Of a stretch of 64,000 nt of DNA, positions 7,892-16,923 are shown in pieces. Where the stretch lies: NCBI GenBank assembly GCA_913063405.1, contig CAJXZB010000016.1, positions 1 to 64,000 of the forward strand. Reading direction: 5' to 3'. Numbering within the stretch: position 1 is the first letter of the stretch; every line of letters starts with the position of its first letter. Source of the stretch: an uncultured Ulvibacter sp. (lineage in GTDB: Bacteria > Bacteroidota > Bacteroidia > Flavobacteriales > Flavobacteriaceae). The notes under the pieces were generated by a model that saw nothing but the letters and a program-made list of their open reading frames with translations, was not told the DNA's origin and ran no database searches. A program made the position numbers and the translations under genes.

Positions 7892-9181
7892 ATGATTTAT
7901 AAGAGAAGTAGTGCGTTGTTTTCGGAAGCGCAGCGAGTGATTCCTGGAGGAGTGAATTCACCGGTACGTGCTTTTAATGCCGTTGGTGGCGACCCAATTT
8001 TTGTTGAAAAAGCTAAGGGAGCCTATTTATATGATGTCGATGGAAATACACTTATAGACTATATTAATTCTTGGGGTCCAATGATTTTGGGTCATGCGCA
8101 TAAACCAGTGGTAGAGGCGGTAGTTGAAAAAGCTAAGAAAGGAACCTCTTTTGGAATGCCTACTCAAATAGAGACGGAAATTGCTGAACTAGCAATTTCT
8201 ATGGTACCTAATATTGATAAAATTCGTTTTGTAAATAGTGGAACCGAGGCCTGCATGAGTGCTGTGCGACTTGCCAGAGGATATACTGGAAGAGATAAAA
8301 TAATAAAGTTTGCGGGTTGTTATCACGGTCATAGTGATTCTTTTTTAATTCAAGCAGGAAGTGGTGCCATTACCTTTGGGACGCCCAACAGTCCAGGAGT
8401 TACAAAAGGAACAGCGAAGGATACTTTATTAGCCACTTACAATGACCTCAACAATGTAGCTAAACTTATTTCTGAAAATGAAAACGAAATAGCCTGCATT
8501 ATTATTGAGCCCGTGGCGGGTAATATGGGATGTATTCCACCAGCCAAAGGATTTTTAAATGGATTGAGGCAACTTTGTCGCGAGAATGGCATCCTTCTTA
8601 TTTTTGATGAGGTGATGACCGGTTTTAGACTGGCAAAAGGAGGAGCGCAAGAATTGTATAATATAGATGCAGATATTGTCACCTTTGGAAAGGTGATTGG
8701 TGGAGGACTACCTGTTGGGGCGTTTGCTGCAAGAGAAGAAATAATGAATCATTTGGCGCCTCTTGGGCCTGTTTATCAGGCAGGAACTTTAAGTGGGAAC
8801 CCATTGGCCATGGCGGCAGGGCTTGCTATGCTCAAAGAACTAAATAAAAATCAAAAGATCTTTGATTCTCTAACGGCCAAGACAGAATACTTACATAATG
8901 GATTAGGTTCAGTTCTTACTCAAAATAGCATTGACCACACTATAAATCGAGTTGGATCTATGATTTCAGTTCATTTCTCTGAAACTCCTGTAACCAATTT
9001 CGATACCGCTGCTATTGGTAATAATGAAACCTTTAAGAAGTTCTTTCATGGGATGCTTTCAGAAGGAGTTTATATAGCTCCAAGTGCTTTTGAAACTTGG
9101 TTTCTGTGCGAAGCTTTAAGTTATGAAGATTTAGATAAAACGATTGAAGCCTGTAATAAGGTGGCCACGACATTAGCATAA
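7892..9181 (+). CDS. hemL: glutamate-1-semialdehyde 2,1-aminomutase
   Basis: 429 aa, full length. Class III aminotransferase fold: [14 protein letters not shown] at the N-terminus, [37 protein letters not shown], and the PLP lysine Lys267 in [14 protein letters not shown]. It converts glutamate-1-semialdehyde to 5-aminolevulinate in the C5 route to haem. The GGGLPVGA and [10 protein letters not shown] motifs separate it from ornithine and acetylornithine aminotransferases. Last gene of the operon starting at 6132. Confidence 0.96.
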   Translation: MIYKRSSALFSEAQRVIPGGVNSPVRAFNAVGGDPIFVEKAKGAYLYDVDGNTLIDYINSWGPMILGHAHKPVVEAVVEKAKKGTSFGMPTQIETEIAELAISMVPNIDKIRFVNSGTEACMSAVRLARGYTGRDKIIKFAGCYHGHSDSFLIQAGSGAITFGTPNSPGVTKGTAKDTLLATYNDLNNVAKLISENENEIACIIIEPVAGNMGCIPPAKGFLNGLRQLCRENGILLIFDEVMTGFRLAKGGAQELYNIDADIVTFGKVIGGGLPVGAFAAREEIMNHLAPLGPVYQAGTLSGNPLAMAAGLAMLKELNKNQKIFDSLTAKTEYLHNGLGSVLTQNSIDHTINRVGSMISVHFSETPVTNFDTAAIGNNETFKKFFHGMLSEGVYIAPSAFETWFLCEALSYEDLDKTIEACNKVATTLA

Positions 9182-9226
9182 AAAACCTCCAAGGTGGTCA
9201 ATGCATTGTTAGTTAACTAAAATCAA

Positions 9227-9577
9227 CTATTCTTTCTTAAGCGAGCGCCACTGTTTGTATTGTTCTGCCGTTAGGTTTTTTTTCATGGATACCATAAATG
9301 AGACATCTATTTTTTGCTTTTTTGCTTTAACGGAAGCATTGTTTAGATCCTTTCCATTAACTTGTTTTTTATAACCAACTTCTTTAGAAACTAAAGCTCT
9401 AAATACCGCACGCTGTTGATCACCGTTTAGATTTAAAGCTTGACTAAGCTCAGATGTCTTTTTCTTGGCAACAACTTCAGGTCTAGCACCGTCTTGTGTT
9501 AATCCTTGTGCAGTAGCAGAATTAACACCAAGTACCATTATAAAGGCAAAAGTAACTATTTTTATAAGGTTTTTCAT
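9227..9577 (-). CDS. small secreted helical protein, Spy/LTxxQ-like
   Basis: 116 aa from ATG 9577, which directly opens a signal peptide (MKNLIKIVTFAFIMVLGVNSATAQ); the open frame extends further upstream but without a better start. The mature part is helical and basic, with NLNGDQQRAVFRAL and a final LTAEQYKQWRSLKK, like the LTxxQ-type repeats of Spy/CpxP periplasmic proteins. The next upstream gene has the same architecture, so this is a duplicated pair. A periplasmic stress-chaperone role is inferred only. Confidence 0.65.
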   Translation of the reverse strand: MKNLIKIVTFAFIMVLGVNSATAQGLTQDGARPEVVAKKKTSELSQALNLNGDQQRAVFRALVSKEVGYKKQVNGKDLNNASVKAKKQKIDVSFMVSMKKNLTAEQYKQWRSLKKE

Positions 9578-9657
9578 TTGGTTCAAATTAAAATTTAGGT
9601 TACTAAAGTAACTATTCTTGTATCTAATAACCCAAAAACTAAGCCAAAATCTTATTT

Positions 9658-10110
9658 TTAACGTTTTTCTCCGTGAAGCCCTCTTTTTCTCTGGCATTCT
9701 CGTTTACCTCTCTTTTTCTGGATATTTATCTTTTCCCACTTTTTGTACTGATCTTCATTAAGAATGGATTTCATCTGCTTTTTATGGACAATCTTGTTGT
9801 CAAGTCTTGCAATTCGGGCTTTAAACCGATCCTCCTCGGAGAGCTTTTTTTCATTTTTTCTTTTTTGATGCGCTTCTTTTCGCAGTTTCGCCTGTTTCAA
9901 AGATATCTGCCGCACGTCTTTTTGCTGACCCTCATTGAGATCGAGAACCAATGTTAGCTTTTTCCATGTTAGCTCTGCTACTTGCTCTGGACTAAGATCA
10001 AGCCTGTCTTTTCTCATTTCTTTTCTGTACTCTCTTTTTTCATCATGATGTTTTTGTGCGAAGCTGGTTGCACATGTTAATAGGATGAGGACAATTGCTA
10101 ATCTTTTCAT
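9658..10110 (-). CDS. secreted, highly basic helical protein, Spy/LTxxQ-like
   Basis: 150 aa. Signal peptide MKRLAIVLILLTCATSFA, then a very Lys/Arg-rich helical region. LDLNEGQQKDVRQISLKQA and MKSILNEDQYKKWEKI mirror the paralogue at 9227. The C-terminus (KKRGKRECQRKRGLHGEKR) is extremely basic. The gene lies 80 bases upstream of its paralogue on the same strand and both are probably one transcript. Function unknown. Confidence 0.65.
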   Translation of the reverse strand: MKRLAIVLILLTCATSFAQKHHDEKREYRKEMRKDRLDLSPEQVAELTWKKLTLVLDLNEGQQKDVRQISLKQAKLRKEAHQKRKNEKKLSEEDRFKARIARLDNKIVHKKQMKSILNEDQYKKWEKINIQKKRGKRECQRKRGLHGEKR

Positions 10111-10177
10111 TTTACTTTTTTAAGATTTAATATTGCTTTGACTTAAAATTGTCTAGTTAGTTTAAAATGAAAATAAA

Positions 10178-10200
10178 AAAAGCGGCCAGTGGCCGCTTTT
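10178..10200. terminator. strong GC-rich hairpin terminator
   Basis: AAAAGCGGCC and GGCCGCTTTT form a 10-bp stem with a 3-base loop between two genes on the minus strand, 28 bases downstream of the T9SS cargo gene. Runs of A and T on both sides allow termination on either strand. Confidence 0.88.
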
Positions 10201-10227
10201 AAAATTGCAATTAAGATATTAATAGTC

Positions 10228-11130
10228 TTATTTTTTGATAATTTTAAATGATTTTGTATTTCCTTCAATAGATACTGAAGCGATATAAACACCTGTTTGT
10301 AAATCAGCGATGCTAATAACTTCATTTGTACTATTCAATTTTTGAGAAACAACTTCTTGCCCAAGCATATTGTATAATGCCAGTCTTTCCATAGAAGTGT
10401 CGGCAGAAAGATTTAATTGATTGTTTGAGTCTACAAAATGATTGAAATTATTAAATGTATTGTCAGAAACCCCTAAAGCTGCTGCTTCAACTAAGAAGTC
10501 ATCCATAAGTAATATAAATGAATCCTGTGCAACATAGTGAATAGTTATATAAACTTGTTCACCATCGTAAGCAGAAAGGTCATAGCTGTATTCTACGTAA
10601 TCACCAATTGGAGCTTGTTGTTCTCCACCGCTAATATCCTCGGTAAAATCCGCTTGTGCGTTTCCAGTTGTAGATAATAATACTTCGAAACGCTCTAAAC
10701 CAAACTGGTCTGTAATTGATTTAGCCCAAAAACTAAAGTTAGATCCAGTTGCTCCTGTTAAGTTAACTTGAGGAGAAATCAAATAATCATCATTTAATAA
10801 ACTAGTTGAAGCAATCATATACATTGCTTTGTCTCCAGTTCTTGCAACCCAATTTGGGTTTTGATCTGCATTTTCAGTTTGCGTTCCTCCAGGATCAGGT
10901 GTGGCCATAGAAGGATTAAATACAATCCCGGTACCCACATACTGCTCATTTGTAAAGTCATAATCTGCAGAACCATAGGTTGCAGCAGCATCATTGTCAA
11001 TTTGAGTCCAATCACCTATTGTAGTGATTTCAAAATCTGCATAGGTTTCAAAACTGTCTTCCCAAACAGTTACTTGCGCATTCATAGCGAAAGCAGCGAA
11101 GAACGCCGCTAATAATGTAATTTTTTTCAT
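10228..11130 (-). CDS. T9SS-secreted protein with choice-of-anchor J-type domain
   Basis: 300 aa. Signal peptide MKKITLLAAFFAAFAMNAQ. Residues 22-215 form a beta-sandwich of the choice-of-anchor J/cleaved-adhesin type: WEDSFETYADF at the start, MYMIASTSLLNDDYLISP, NFSFWAKS and a terminal DDFLVEAA. A linker follows, then a type A T9SS sorting domain (about 225-300): LALYNMLGQEVVSQKL, LQTGVYIASV and the closing KSFKIIKK. Exported to the cell surface or medium by the type IX system. No catalytic domain is visible, so a binding or adhesive role is inferred. Own terminator at 10178. Confidence 0.85.
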   Translation of the reverse strand: MKKITLLAAFFAAFAMNAQVTVWEDSFETYADFEITTIGDWTQIDNDAAATYGSADYDFTNEQYVGTGIVFNPSMATPDPGGTQTENADQNPNWVARTGDKAMYMIASTSLLNDDYLISPQVNLTGATGSNFSFWAKSITDQFGLERFEVLLSTTGNAQADFTEDISGGEQQAPIGDYVEYSYDLSAYDGEQVYITIHYVAQDSFILLMDDFLVEAAALGVSDNTFNNFNHFVDSNNQLNLSADTSMERLALYNMLGQEVVSQKLNSTNEVISIADLQTGVYIASVSIEGNTKSFKIIKK

Positions 11131-11221
11131 ATATATATTTTTTTAAAAATTGCAATTATCTTTTAAAGATAATATATTATTTATATAATACTTGTCATAT
11201 TTAACTATTTTTGGGACATAA

Positions 11222-12199
11222 ATGAAGATTGTTTCTCAAATAAAACAACCCATAGAGTATGAAATGGAACTTTTTGAAAAAAAGTTTCTTATTTCTATGT
11301 CTTCAAAAGTGTCCTTATTAAATCGCATTACCCATTATGTCGTTAACCGAAAGGGGAAACAAATGCGTCCTATGTTCGTTTTTCTTATCGCCAAAATGAA
11401 TCATAACGGTGAGGTGAATGAAAGAACGTATCGCGGGGCTTCAGTCATTGAACTCATACATACGGCGACCTTGGTTCATGATGATGTTGTGGATGATAGC
11501 AATCGTAGACGAGGCTTCTTTTCGATAAATGCACTTTGGAAAAATAAGATTGCTGTTTTGGTAGGTGACTACTTATTGTCTAAAGGTCTGTTACTTTCCA
11601 TTGATAATGACGATTTCGATTTGTTGAAGATTATATCTGTAGCTGTTAGAGAAATGAGCGAGGGTGAGTTATTGCAGATTGAAAAAGCGAGAAGTCTGGA
11701 TATCACCGAAGCGGTGTATTTTGAGATTATCCGTCAAAAAACGGCAACGCTTATTGCCGCCTGTTGTGCTATGGGTGCGAAATCTGTAAATGCAACTCCA
11801 GATAGAGTCGAGACCATGCGCGTATTTGGTGAACTTATTGGAATTGCCTTTCAGATCAAAGATGATCTTTTCGATTATGGAGATGAACAAATTGGAAAGC
11901 CTACTGGAATAGATATTAAGGAACAAAAAATGACGCTCCCATTAATATTTGCCTTAAATAATGCTTCGGAAAAGGATAGAAAGTGGTTAATCAATTCGGT
12001 TAAGAACCATAACAAGGATAAGAAAAGGGTCAAAGAGGTGATTCAATTTGTCAAAAATAATGGAGGTCTCGAATATGCTATTTCAAAAATGAAAGACTAT
12101 CAGCAGCAGGCATTGGAGCTTCTTCAAGGCTATTCGTCATCACCCTACAAAGATTCTTTAGAACTAATGGTAAATTATGTGATTGATCGAAAGAAGTAA
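11222..12199 (+). CDS. polyprenyl diphosphate synthase
   Basis: 325 aa, full length for the trans-isoprenyl diphosphate synthase family. First aspartate-rich motif DDVVDD (87-92) followed by SNRRRG; second DDLFD (214-218) in IKDDLFDYGDEQIGKPTG, then DIKEQKMTLPLI. It adds isopentenyl units to make the long-chain diphosphate for menaquinone or other lipids, octaprenyl-type by resemblance; chain length cannot be read from the sequence. Divergent from the T9SS cargo gene, with its start 91 bases away. Confidence 0.9.
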   Translation: MKIVSQIKQPIEYEMELFEKKFLISMSSKVSLLNRITHYVVNRKGKQMRPMFVFLIAKMNHNGEVNERTYRGASVIELIHTATLVHDDVVDDSNRRRGFFSINALWKNKIAVLVGDYLLSKGLLLSIDNDDFDLLKIISVAVREMSEGELLQIEKARSLDITEAVYFEIIRQKTATLIAACCAMGAKSVNATPDRVETMRVFGELIGIAFQIKDDLFDYGDEQIGKPTGIDIKEQKMTLPLIFALNNASEKDRKWLINSVKNHNKDKKRVKEVIQFVKNNGGLEYAISKMKDYQQQALELLQGYSSSPYKDSLELMVNYVIDRKK

Positions 12200-12329
12200 T
12201 TTTAAGCGGTTAAAAGCATTGAATTTATTGAGTTGATAGAGGTACATGTGAATTTATTTTTATTCTGGACAACCATTTTTACACAACTACCGTCTTTATA
12301 AATAGAAACCATCTAGCACGACGCGTATT

Positions 12330-12896
12330 TTGAAGCTAATATCATTACATAAAAACTATAAGACGCTTATTGCAAAAGCAGCAAAAGGAAATAGGAGAGG
12401 ACAGCAAGAGTTGTTTGAGCTTTTTGCTCCAAAAATGCTTAGTATTTGTCGTCAGTATGTAAAAAATAATGATGTTGCCGAAGAGGTGATGCTCACGGGT
12501 TTTTTAAAAGTATTTACGCATTTAGAAAGCTACAAAGCAGAAGGAAGTTTTGAAGGTTGGATTCGTAGGATTATGGTTAACGAATCTATAAGTCAGTTAC
12601 GAAGAGACAAAAAATTGTTCTTTAAAGATGAAACCGAAATTGAAAACTCATTGGAACATGTGGCCTATATTGAAAGTGAGTTAGAGGTTGAAGAAATTCA
12701 AAAAATGATTGATTCACTGCCCGATGGTTACAAAACGGTTTTTGTGTTATATGCGGTAGAAGGATATAAACATGGTGAGATTGCGGAGCTGCTTCAAATA
12801 AGTGAAAGCACCTCGAAATCGCAACTCTTTAAAGCAAGAAAAATGTTGCAGGCCAAGGTTAATAAAGAAAATACAATAAGTTATGGCACCCATTAA
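12330..12896 (+). CDS. ECF-type RNA polymerase sigma factor
   Basis: 188 aa. Region 2 about residues 20-85 (LFELFAPKMLSICRQYV, then AEGSFEGWIRRIMVNESI) and region 4 about 120-175 (LPDGYKTVFVLYAVEGYKHGEIAELLQISESTSKSQLFKARKML). The AEEVMLTGFLKVF segment is the usual core-binding helix. TTG 12330 is the likely start since no ATG lies before region 2. It overlaps the following membrane protein gene by 14 bases, the usual layout for a sigma factor and its membrane-bound regulator. Confidence 0.85.
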   Translation: MKLISLHKNYKTLIAKAAKGNRRGQQELFELFAPKMLSICRQYVKNNDVAEEVMLTGFLKVFTHLESYKAEGSFEGWIRRIMVNESISQLRRDKKLFFKDETEIENSLEHVAYIESELEVEEIQKMIDSLPDGYKTVFVLYAVEGYKHGEIAELLQISESTSKSQLFKARKMLQAKVNKENTISYGTH

Positions 12897-13686
12897 ATTT
12901 GATGAAAATATACGTGAGAAGTTGGAAGGACGCGAGTTACAGCCATCAGCAGATGCTTGGAAAAAACTGAATGACAAATTGGATGTCACCGAAGAGCGTG
13001 GGAGCAACAAGGTAATGTGGTATGCCATTGCCGCAAGTTTCGTTGGAATATTGATAGTTGGATCGGTGTTTTTTAGTCGAAATGAAACTCCTTCAGAAAA
13101 TAATAAAGACTTTGTGGAGGTACATACTTCGGAAAAAGAAGTGATAAATGAAATGACGGAATTCAAAAAAATGGATAACGCCCCCGAAGATAAATCATCT
13201 GCGATTGCTACTGAAAAAATTGAATCAAAGGCAATAAAGAATACAAAAGTTGAAGATATAATAAAGACTCCTCCGAAGAAAAAAGAAGTAGTTATGGAGA
13301 GATTAATTCAAAATAAAACTTCGGAAGCAGTTGCTAAAGTTGAAACACCAATTCGGAAAGAGTTGGAAAAAGAGGTTGAAAATAGCACTAACCTTTCCAA
13401 AGAAGATATTATTCTAAACGCAAAAGTAGCGGAGGTTGTTGCGCAAATCGAGCAACTGAAAAAAGATAATACCACGATTTCTGTTGAGGAACTCGATGCG
13501 CTTTTGGCCAATGCACAGAGGGAAATCCAAACAGAAAGGGTATTGAGTTCAAAAAAAATAGACCCCGAAGCACTCCTTGGAGATGTAGAATGGGAATTGG
13601 AACAAAGCTTTAGAGATAAGGTTTATTATGCACTGGGAGATGGCTTTCAGTTTATTAAAACTGCCGTTGTTGAGCGGAACAATTAA
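12883..13686 (+). CDS. single-pass membrane protein, probable anti-sigma factor
   Basis: 267 aa. A cytoplasmic N-terminal part (1-45) carries the ELQPSADAWKKLNDKLD pattern seen in Bacteroidota anti-sigma-like proteins. One transmembrane segment follows at about 46-67 (VMWYAIAASFVGILIVGSVFF), then a long Glu/Lys-rich, coiled-coil-prone extracytoplasmic region. Start overlaps the sigma gene, so translation is probably coupled. The topology fits sequestration of the sigma factor, but there is no recognised zinc-binding anti-sigma motif. The role is inferred from position. Confidence 0.65.
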   Translation: MAPIKFDENIREKLEGRELQPSADAWKKLNDKLDVTEERGSNKVMWYAIAASFVGILIVGSVFFSRNETPSENNKDFVEVHTSEKEVINEMTEFKKMDNAPEDKSSAIATEKIESKAIKNTKVEDIIKTPPKKKEVVMERLIQNKTSEAVAKVETPIRKELEKEVENSTNLSKEDIILNAKVAEVVAQIEQLKKDNTTISVEELDALLANAQREIQTERVLSSKKIDPEALLGDVEWELEQSFRDKVYYALGDGFQFIKTAVVERNN

Positions 13687-13763
13687 AATACGGGCGATGG
13701 CCTAAACAGAGTTAAATTATTCATCAATTAATTCGCTACTGGCGAATCAAAATCACGAACATT

Positions 13764-14822
13764 ATGAAAATTATTCCGTATTGCATCGCATTAACGATGT
13801 GGGCACTAGCCTTGACTTGTGGGTATGCTCAAGAGAAAGACATTACAGATCAACTGGCTTTGCTAAATGCTTCGAAAGAGAGTGTTATTACCAAAGAAAA
13901 GGAAGCACTTAAATTTGAAGTTGAAAGGATAAATGAACGTCTGAATAGCGGCAATATTTCTCAGACGGAAGCTGAAGATTTAAAGAAGAACGCCGCGGAG
14001 AAAAGAGCTTTAAATATTGAGAATCGGGTTGCCATAATAGAGAATAAGATCGCTTTGTTGGAGCGGAATAAAGGTGAAGAAATAGACGATGACGCTGATT
14101 TCATTATCCGCTTCAGAGGTGAGGAAGGGGAAGATAATGGAACTATTTATATTGGTAGAAAGAACAAGAAGCGTAAATATGACCGTCTTACCATAAGTGC
14201 ATTGACTTTTGCCGCGGGAATTAACCATTCTTTAATAGATGGGACATCATTAAGTGATTCTCCCTATAGTATTGGAAAATCGAGATTTGTAGAGTTTGGG
14301 ATTGCATGGAAAACCCGGTTGTTGAAAAATTCGAATGTGATAAGAATTAAGTACGGCCTTTCGCTGCAATGGAACAAAATTAACGTAAAGAACAATAAAT
14401 TTTTTGTGCAAAATGAAGAGGTAACATCTTTGGAAGACTTTGAATATGATTTGAAGAAATCACAACTAAGGATCACCAATCTAGTGGTTCCCGTACATTT
14501 TGAATTTGGCCCCTCTAAAAAAATTGTACACGATGATTACTTTCGTTACTCTACCGTTGATGAATTCAAAATTGGAATTGGTGGATATGCGGGTATTAAT
14601 ATTGGAACACGTCAAAAATTAAAGTATAATGTTGATGGCGCTAAGATAAAAGACAAAATAAAAACAGATTTCAATGCTACAGATTTTGTTTATGGTTTAA
14701 GTGGGTATGTTGGTTTCGATGTGATTAGTTTATATGCGAAGTACGATTTGTCGCCAATGTTCGAGGGACAAGCTATAGAACAAAACAACATATCTCTTGG
14801 GTTTAGATTGGATCTGGATTAG
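13764..14822 (+). CDS. outer-membrane beta-barrel protein with coiled-coil N-terminus
   Basis: 352 aa. Signal peptide ending TCGYA, then a coiled-coil region (about 25-115, alternating Glu/Lys/Leu/Ile with AEDLKKNAAEKRALNIENRV). A C-terminal half of alternating beta strands of porin/OmpA-barrel type follows (LTFAAGINHSLIDG, KYGLSLQWNKINV, KIGIGGYAGINIGT, FVYGLSGYVGFD), ending LGFRLDLD. Third gene of the sigma/anti-sigma operon and thus a probable target or sensor. Function unknown. Confidence 0.65.
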   Translation: MKIIPYCIALTMWALALTCGYAQEKDITDQLALLNASKESVITKEKEALKFEVERINERLNSGNISQTEAEDLKKNAAEKRALNIENRVAIIENKIALLERNKGEEIDDDADFIIRFRGEEGEDNGTIYIGRKNKKRKYDRLTISALTFAAGINHSLIDGTSLSDSPYSIGKSRFVEFGIAWKTRLLKNSNVIRIKYGLSLQWNKINVKNNKFFVQNEEVTSLEDFEYDLKKSQLRITNLVVPVHFEFGPSKKIVHDDYFRYSTVDEFKIGIGGYAGINIGTRQKLKYNVDGAKIKDKIKTDFNATDFVYGLSGYVGFDVISLYAKYDLSPMFEGQAIEQNNISLGFRLDLD

Positions 14823-14854
14823 TTAATAGAGAAAATAATTATTTGATTTTAGGG

Positions 14855-14890
14855 ACAAAGGACTTCTTTGCGAAAAGAAGTCCTTTTTGT
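14855..14890 (+). terminator. terminator of the sigma/anti-sigma/barrel operon
   Basis: AAAGGACTTCTTT and AAAAGAAGTCCTTTTT form a stem of at least 11 bp around a short loop (GCG), followed by a T run, 30 bases after the stop of the beta-barrel gene. Confidence 0.85.
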
Positions 14891-14963
14891 TGATAACTAA
14901 ATTCGGCCTCAGAAAAAGGTTTTACACGATATTTTCACATCTTTGACTATTGATTACTGAAAG

Positions 14964-16922
14964 TTGATTTCTAGAACCACAATTGATAACGTATTTGAAA
15001 CCGCCCGTGTTGAGGAGGTAATCGGGGATTTTGTGCAGCTCAAGAAGTCGGGAAGTAATTTTAAAGGACTAAGCCCGTTTACAGATGAGCGTTCTCCTAG
15101 TTTTATGGTCTCTCCTGTGAAACAGATTTGGAAGGATTTCTCCAGTGGTAAAGGAGGGAATGTTGTGGCTTTTTTAATGGAACATGAGCATTTTACTTAC
15201 CCTGAGGCAATAAAATACCTTGCAAAAAAGTACGGGATCGAGATTGAAGAGACCGAGCAGACCAATGAGCAGAAGGAGCAGGCCAATGAGCGCGAAAGCC
15301 TGTATTTGGTTAGTGAATTTGCCAAAGATTATTTTCATTCTACACTTCTTAGGACCGAACCTGGAAAGGCAATCGGGCTTTCGTATTTCAAAGAACGCGG
15401 CTTTACAGATGAAACCATCAAGAAGTTTGAGCTGGGCTATTCTCCAGATCAATGGGATGCTTTTACAAGTCATGCTATCCAGAAGGGTTACAAACTTGAG
15501 TTTCTTGAAAAAACGGGTTTAAGCATTGTTAAACAAGAAAAACAATTTGACCGCTTTAAAGGTCGGGTCATGTTTCCTATTTTGAGTATGAGTGGTCGCA
15601 CACTGGGTTTTGGTGGGCGCATTCTTACTAATGATAAAAAAGCTGCCAAATATCTTAACTCTCCAGAGAGCGATATCTATCATAAAAGTAAGGTGCTTTA
15701 TGGGATTTATTTGGCGAAGCAAAGTATTGCAAAGGAAGATAATTGTTATTTGGTTGAGGGCTATACAGATGTTATTCAATTTCACCAAACCGGAATTCAC
15801 AATGTGGTTTCTTCTTCAGGAACTGCATTAACACCTGAGCAAATAAGACTGGTTAATAGATTGACCAAAAACATTACTGTTTTGTTTGATGGCGATGCTG
15901 CTGGATTGAGGGCGTCTCTTCGAGGGGTGGATCTCATTTTGGAGCAGGGGATGAATGTGAAGATTTGTACATTCCCAGAAGGAGAAGATCCAGATAGTTT
16001 TGCAAAAAGTAATTCTTTAGAGGAACTCACCCTGTACCTTGAAGAAAAGGCACAGGATTTTATTAGTTTCAAGGCTTCGTTGTTAGCTTCGGAAGCAAAA
16101 AATGACCCTATAAAGAAGGCCGAAACAATTCGAGATATGGTAGTTAGCATCTCGAAGATTCCGGACGTGATTAAGCGAGAAGTTTATATTAAGGAATGTT
16201 CTCGTATTATGGATATTTCTGAAGAAGTACTCTTTAATACCCTTGCTCAGATACTCCAAAAGGATAAAAAGGACGCGTCTAAGAAAATAGATAAACAACA
16301 ACCTTTTGAGGTGATTCCAGCAGAAAAGCAAAAGGTTCAAAAAGTGGACACTTTATATGAGCTGGAGCGGAAAATTATAGAATTGTTATTGTTATACGGA
16401 GATGTTGAGGAAGAATTTGAAGATTTGATCCTTGAAACCAATGAAAAAGGAGATATTGGTTTCAAACCTGAGGTTGTAAAAGCAAAGGTTTTTGAGAAAG
16501 TTTATCTAGACTTGCAGGATGACGAAATAGAGTTTACTAATGATGGTTTCAAGAATTTATATTATGAGATTATTAATAAGTTCAACATAGAGCAGGATTT
16601 TCAAATAGATATATTCGTTAATGAGCTACCGGCTGAAAAAGCTTCAACCATTACAGATATTTTAATGGATGAAGAACGACATAGTCTTCATAAATGGGAG
16701 GAGAAAGAAATTTTTGTAAAACTGAAAGAAGTCACTATTGTGCAGGCCGTAAGCCAAACTATTTTGAACCTTAGACGATATTTAGTGACGCAAAAAATAG
16801 ATGAGCTTTCCAAAGAAATTAATTCACAAGAAGAGGATCAAAGGCAAAATAGTCTACAAGATATTCAAGATTACATCACACTAAAAACAGTGCTTTCAGA
16901 AAAATTAAACAGGGTATTATAA
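14964..16922 (+). CDS. dnaG: DNA primase, without zinc-ribbon cysteines
   Basis: 652 aa. The N-terminal zinc-ribbon region (30-70) is recognisable but the metal ligands are gone: the usual CPFH is SPFT (37-40) and the CFGC is DFSS (58-61). The catalytic core follows: YFKERGFTDETIKKFELGYSP, GRVMFPI, then TOPRIM motifs EGYTD and FDGDAAG, with ALTPEQ between. The C-terminal helicase-binding region is about 460-652. It makes replication primers with DnaB. TTG 14964 is the start: it gives the expected MISRTTIDNVFETARV beginning. Its stop lies one base from the stop of the opposing regulator gene. Confidence 0.95.
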   Translation: MISRTTIDNVFETARVEEVIGDFVQLKKSGSNFKGLSPFTDERSPSFMVSPVKQIWKDFSSGKGGNVVAFLMEHEHFTYPEAIKYLAKKYGIEIEETEQTNEQKEQANERESLYLVSEFAKDYFHSTLLRTEPGKAIGLSYFKERGFTDETIKKFELGYSPDQWDAFTSHAIQKGYKLEFLEKTGLSIVKQEKQFDRFKGRVMFPILSMSGRTLGFGGRILTNDKKAAKYLNSPESDIYHKSKVLYGIYLAKQSIAKEDNCYLVEGYTDVIQFHQTGIHNVVSSSGTALTPEQIRLVNRLTKNITVLFDGDAAGLRASLRGVDLILEQGMNVKICTFPEGEDPDSFAKSNSLEELTLYLEEKAQDFISFKASLLASEAKNDPIKKAETIRDMVVSISKIPDVIKREVYIKECSRIMDISEEVLFNTLAQILQKDKKDASKKIDKQQPFEVIPAEKQKVQKVDTLYELERKIIELLLLYGDVEEEFEDLILETNEKGDIGFKPEVVKAKVFEKVYLDLQDDEIEFTNDGFKNLYYEIINKFNIEQDFQIDIFVNELPAEKASTITDILMDEERHSLHKWEEKEIFVKLKEVTIVQAVSQTILNLRRYLVTQKIDELSKEINSQEEDQRQNSLQDIQDYITLKTVLSEKLNRVL

Positions 16923-16923
16923 A

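Noticed and set aside
15174-15473. Minus-strand open frame opposite dnaG
   Set aside because: Shadow of the primase core; no start context or family resemblance.
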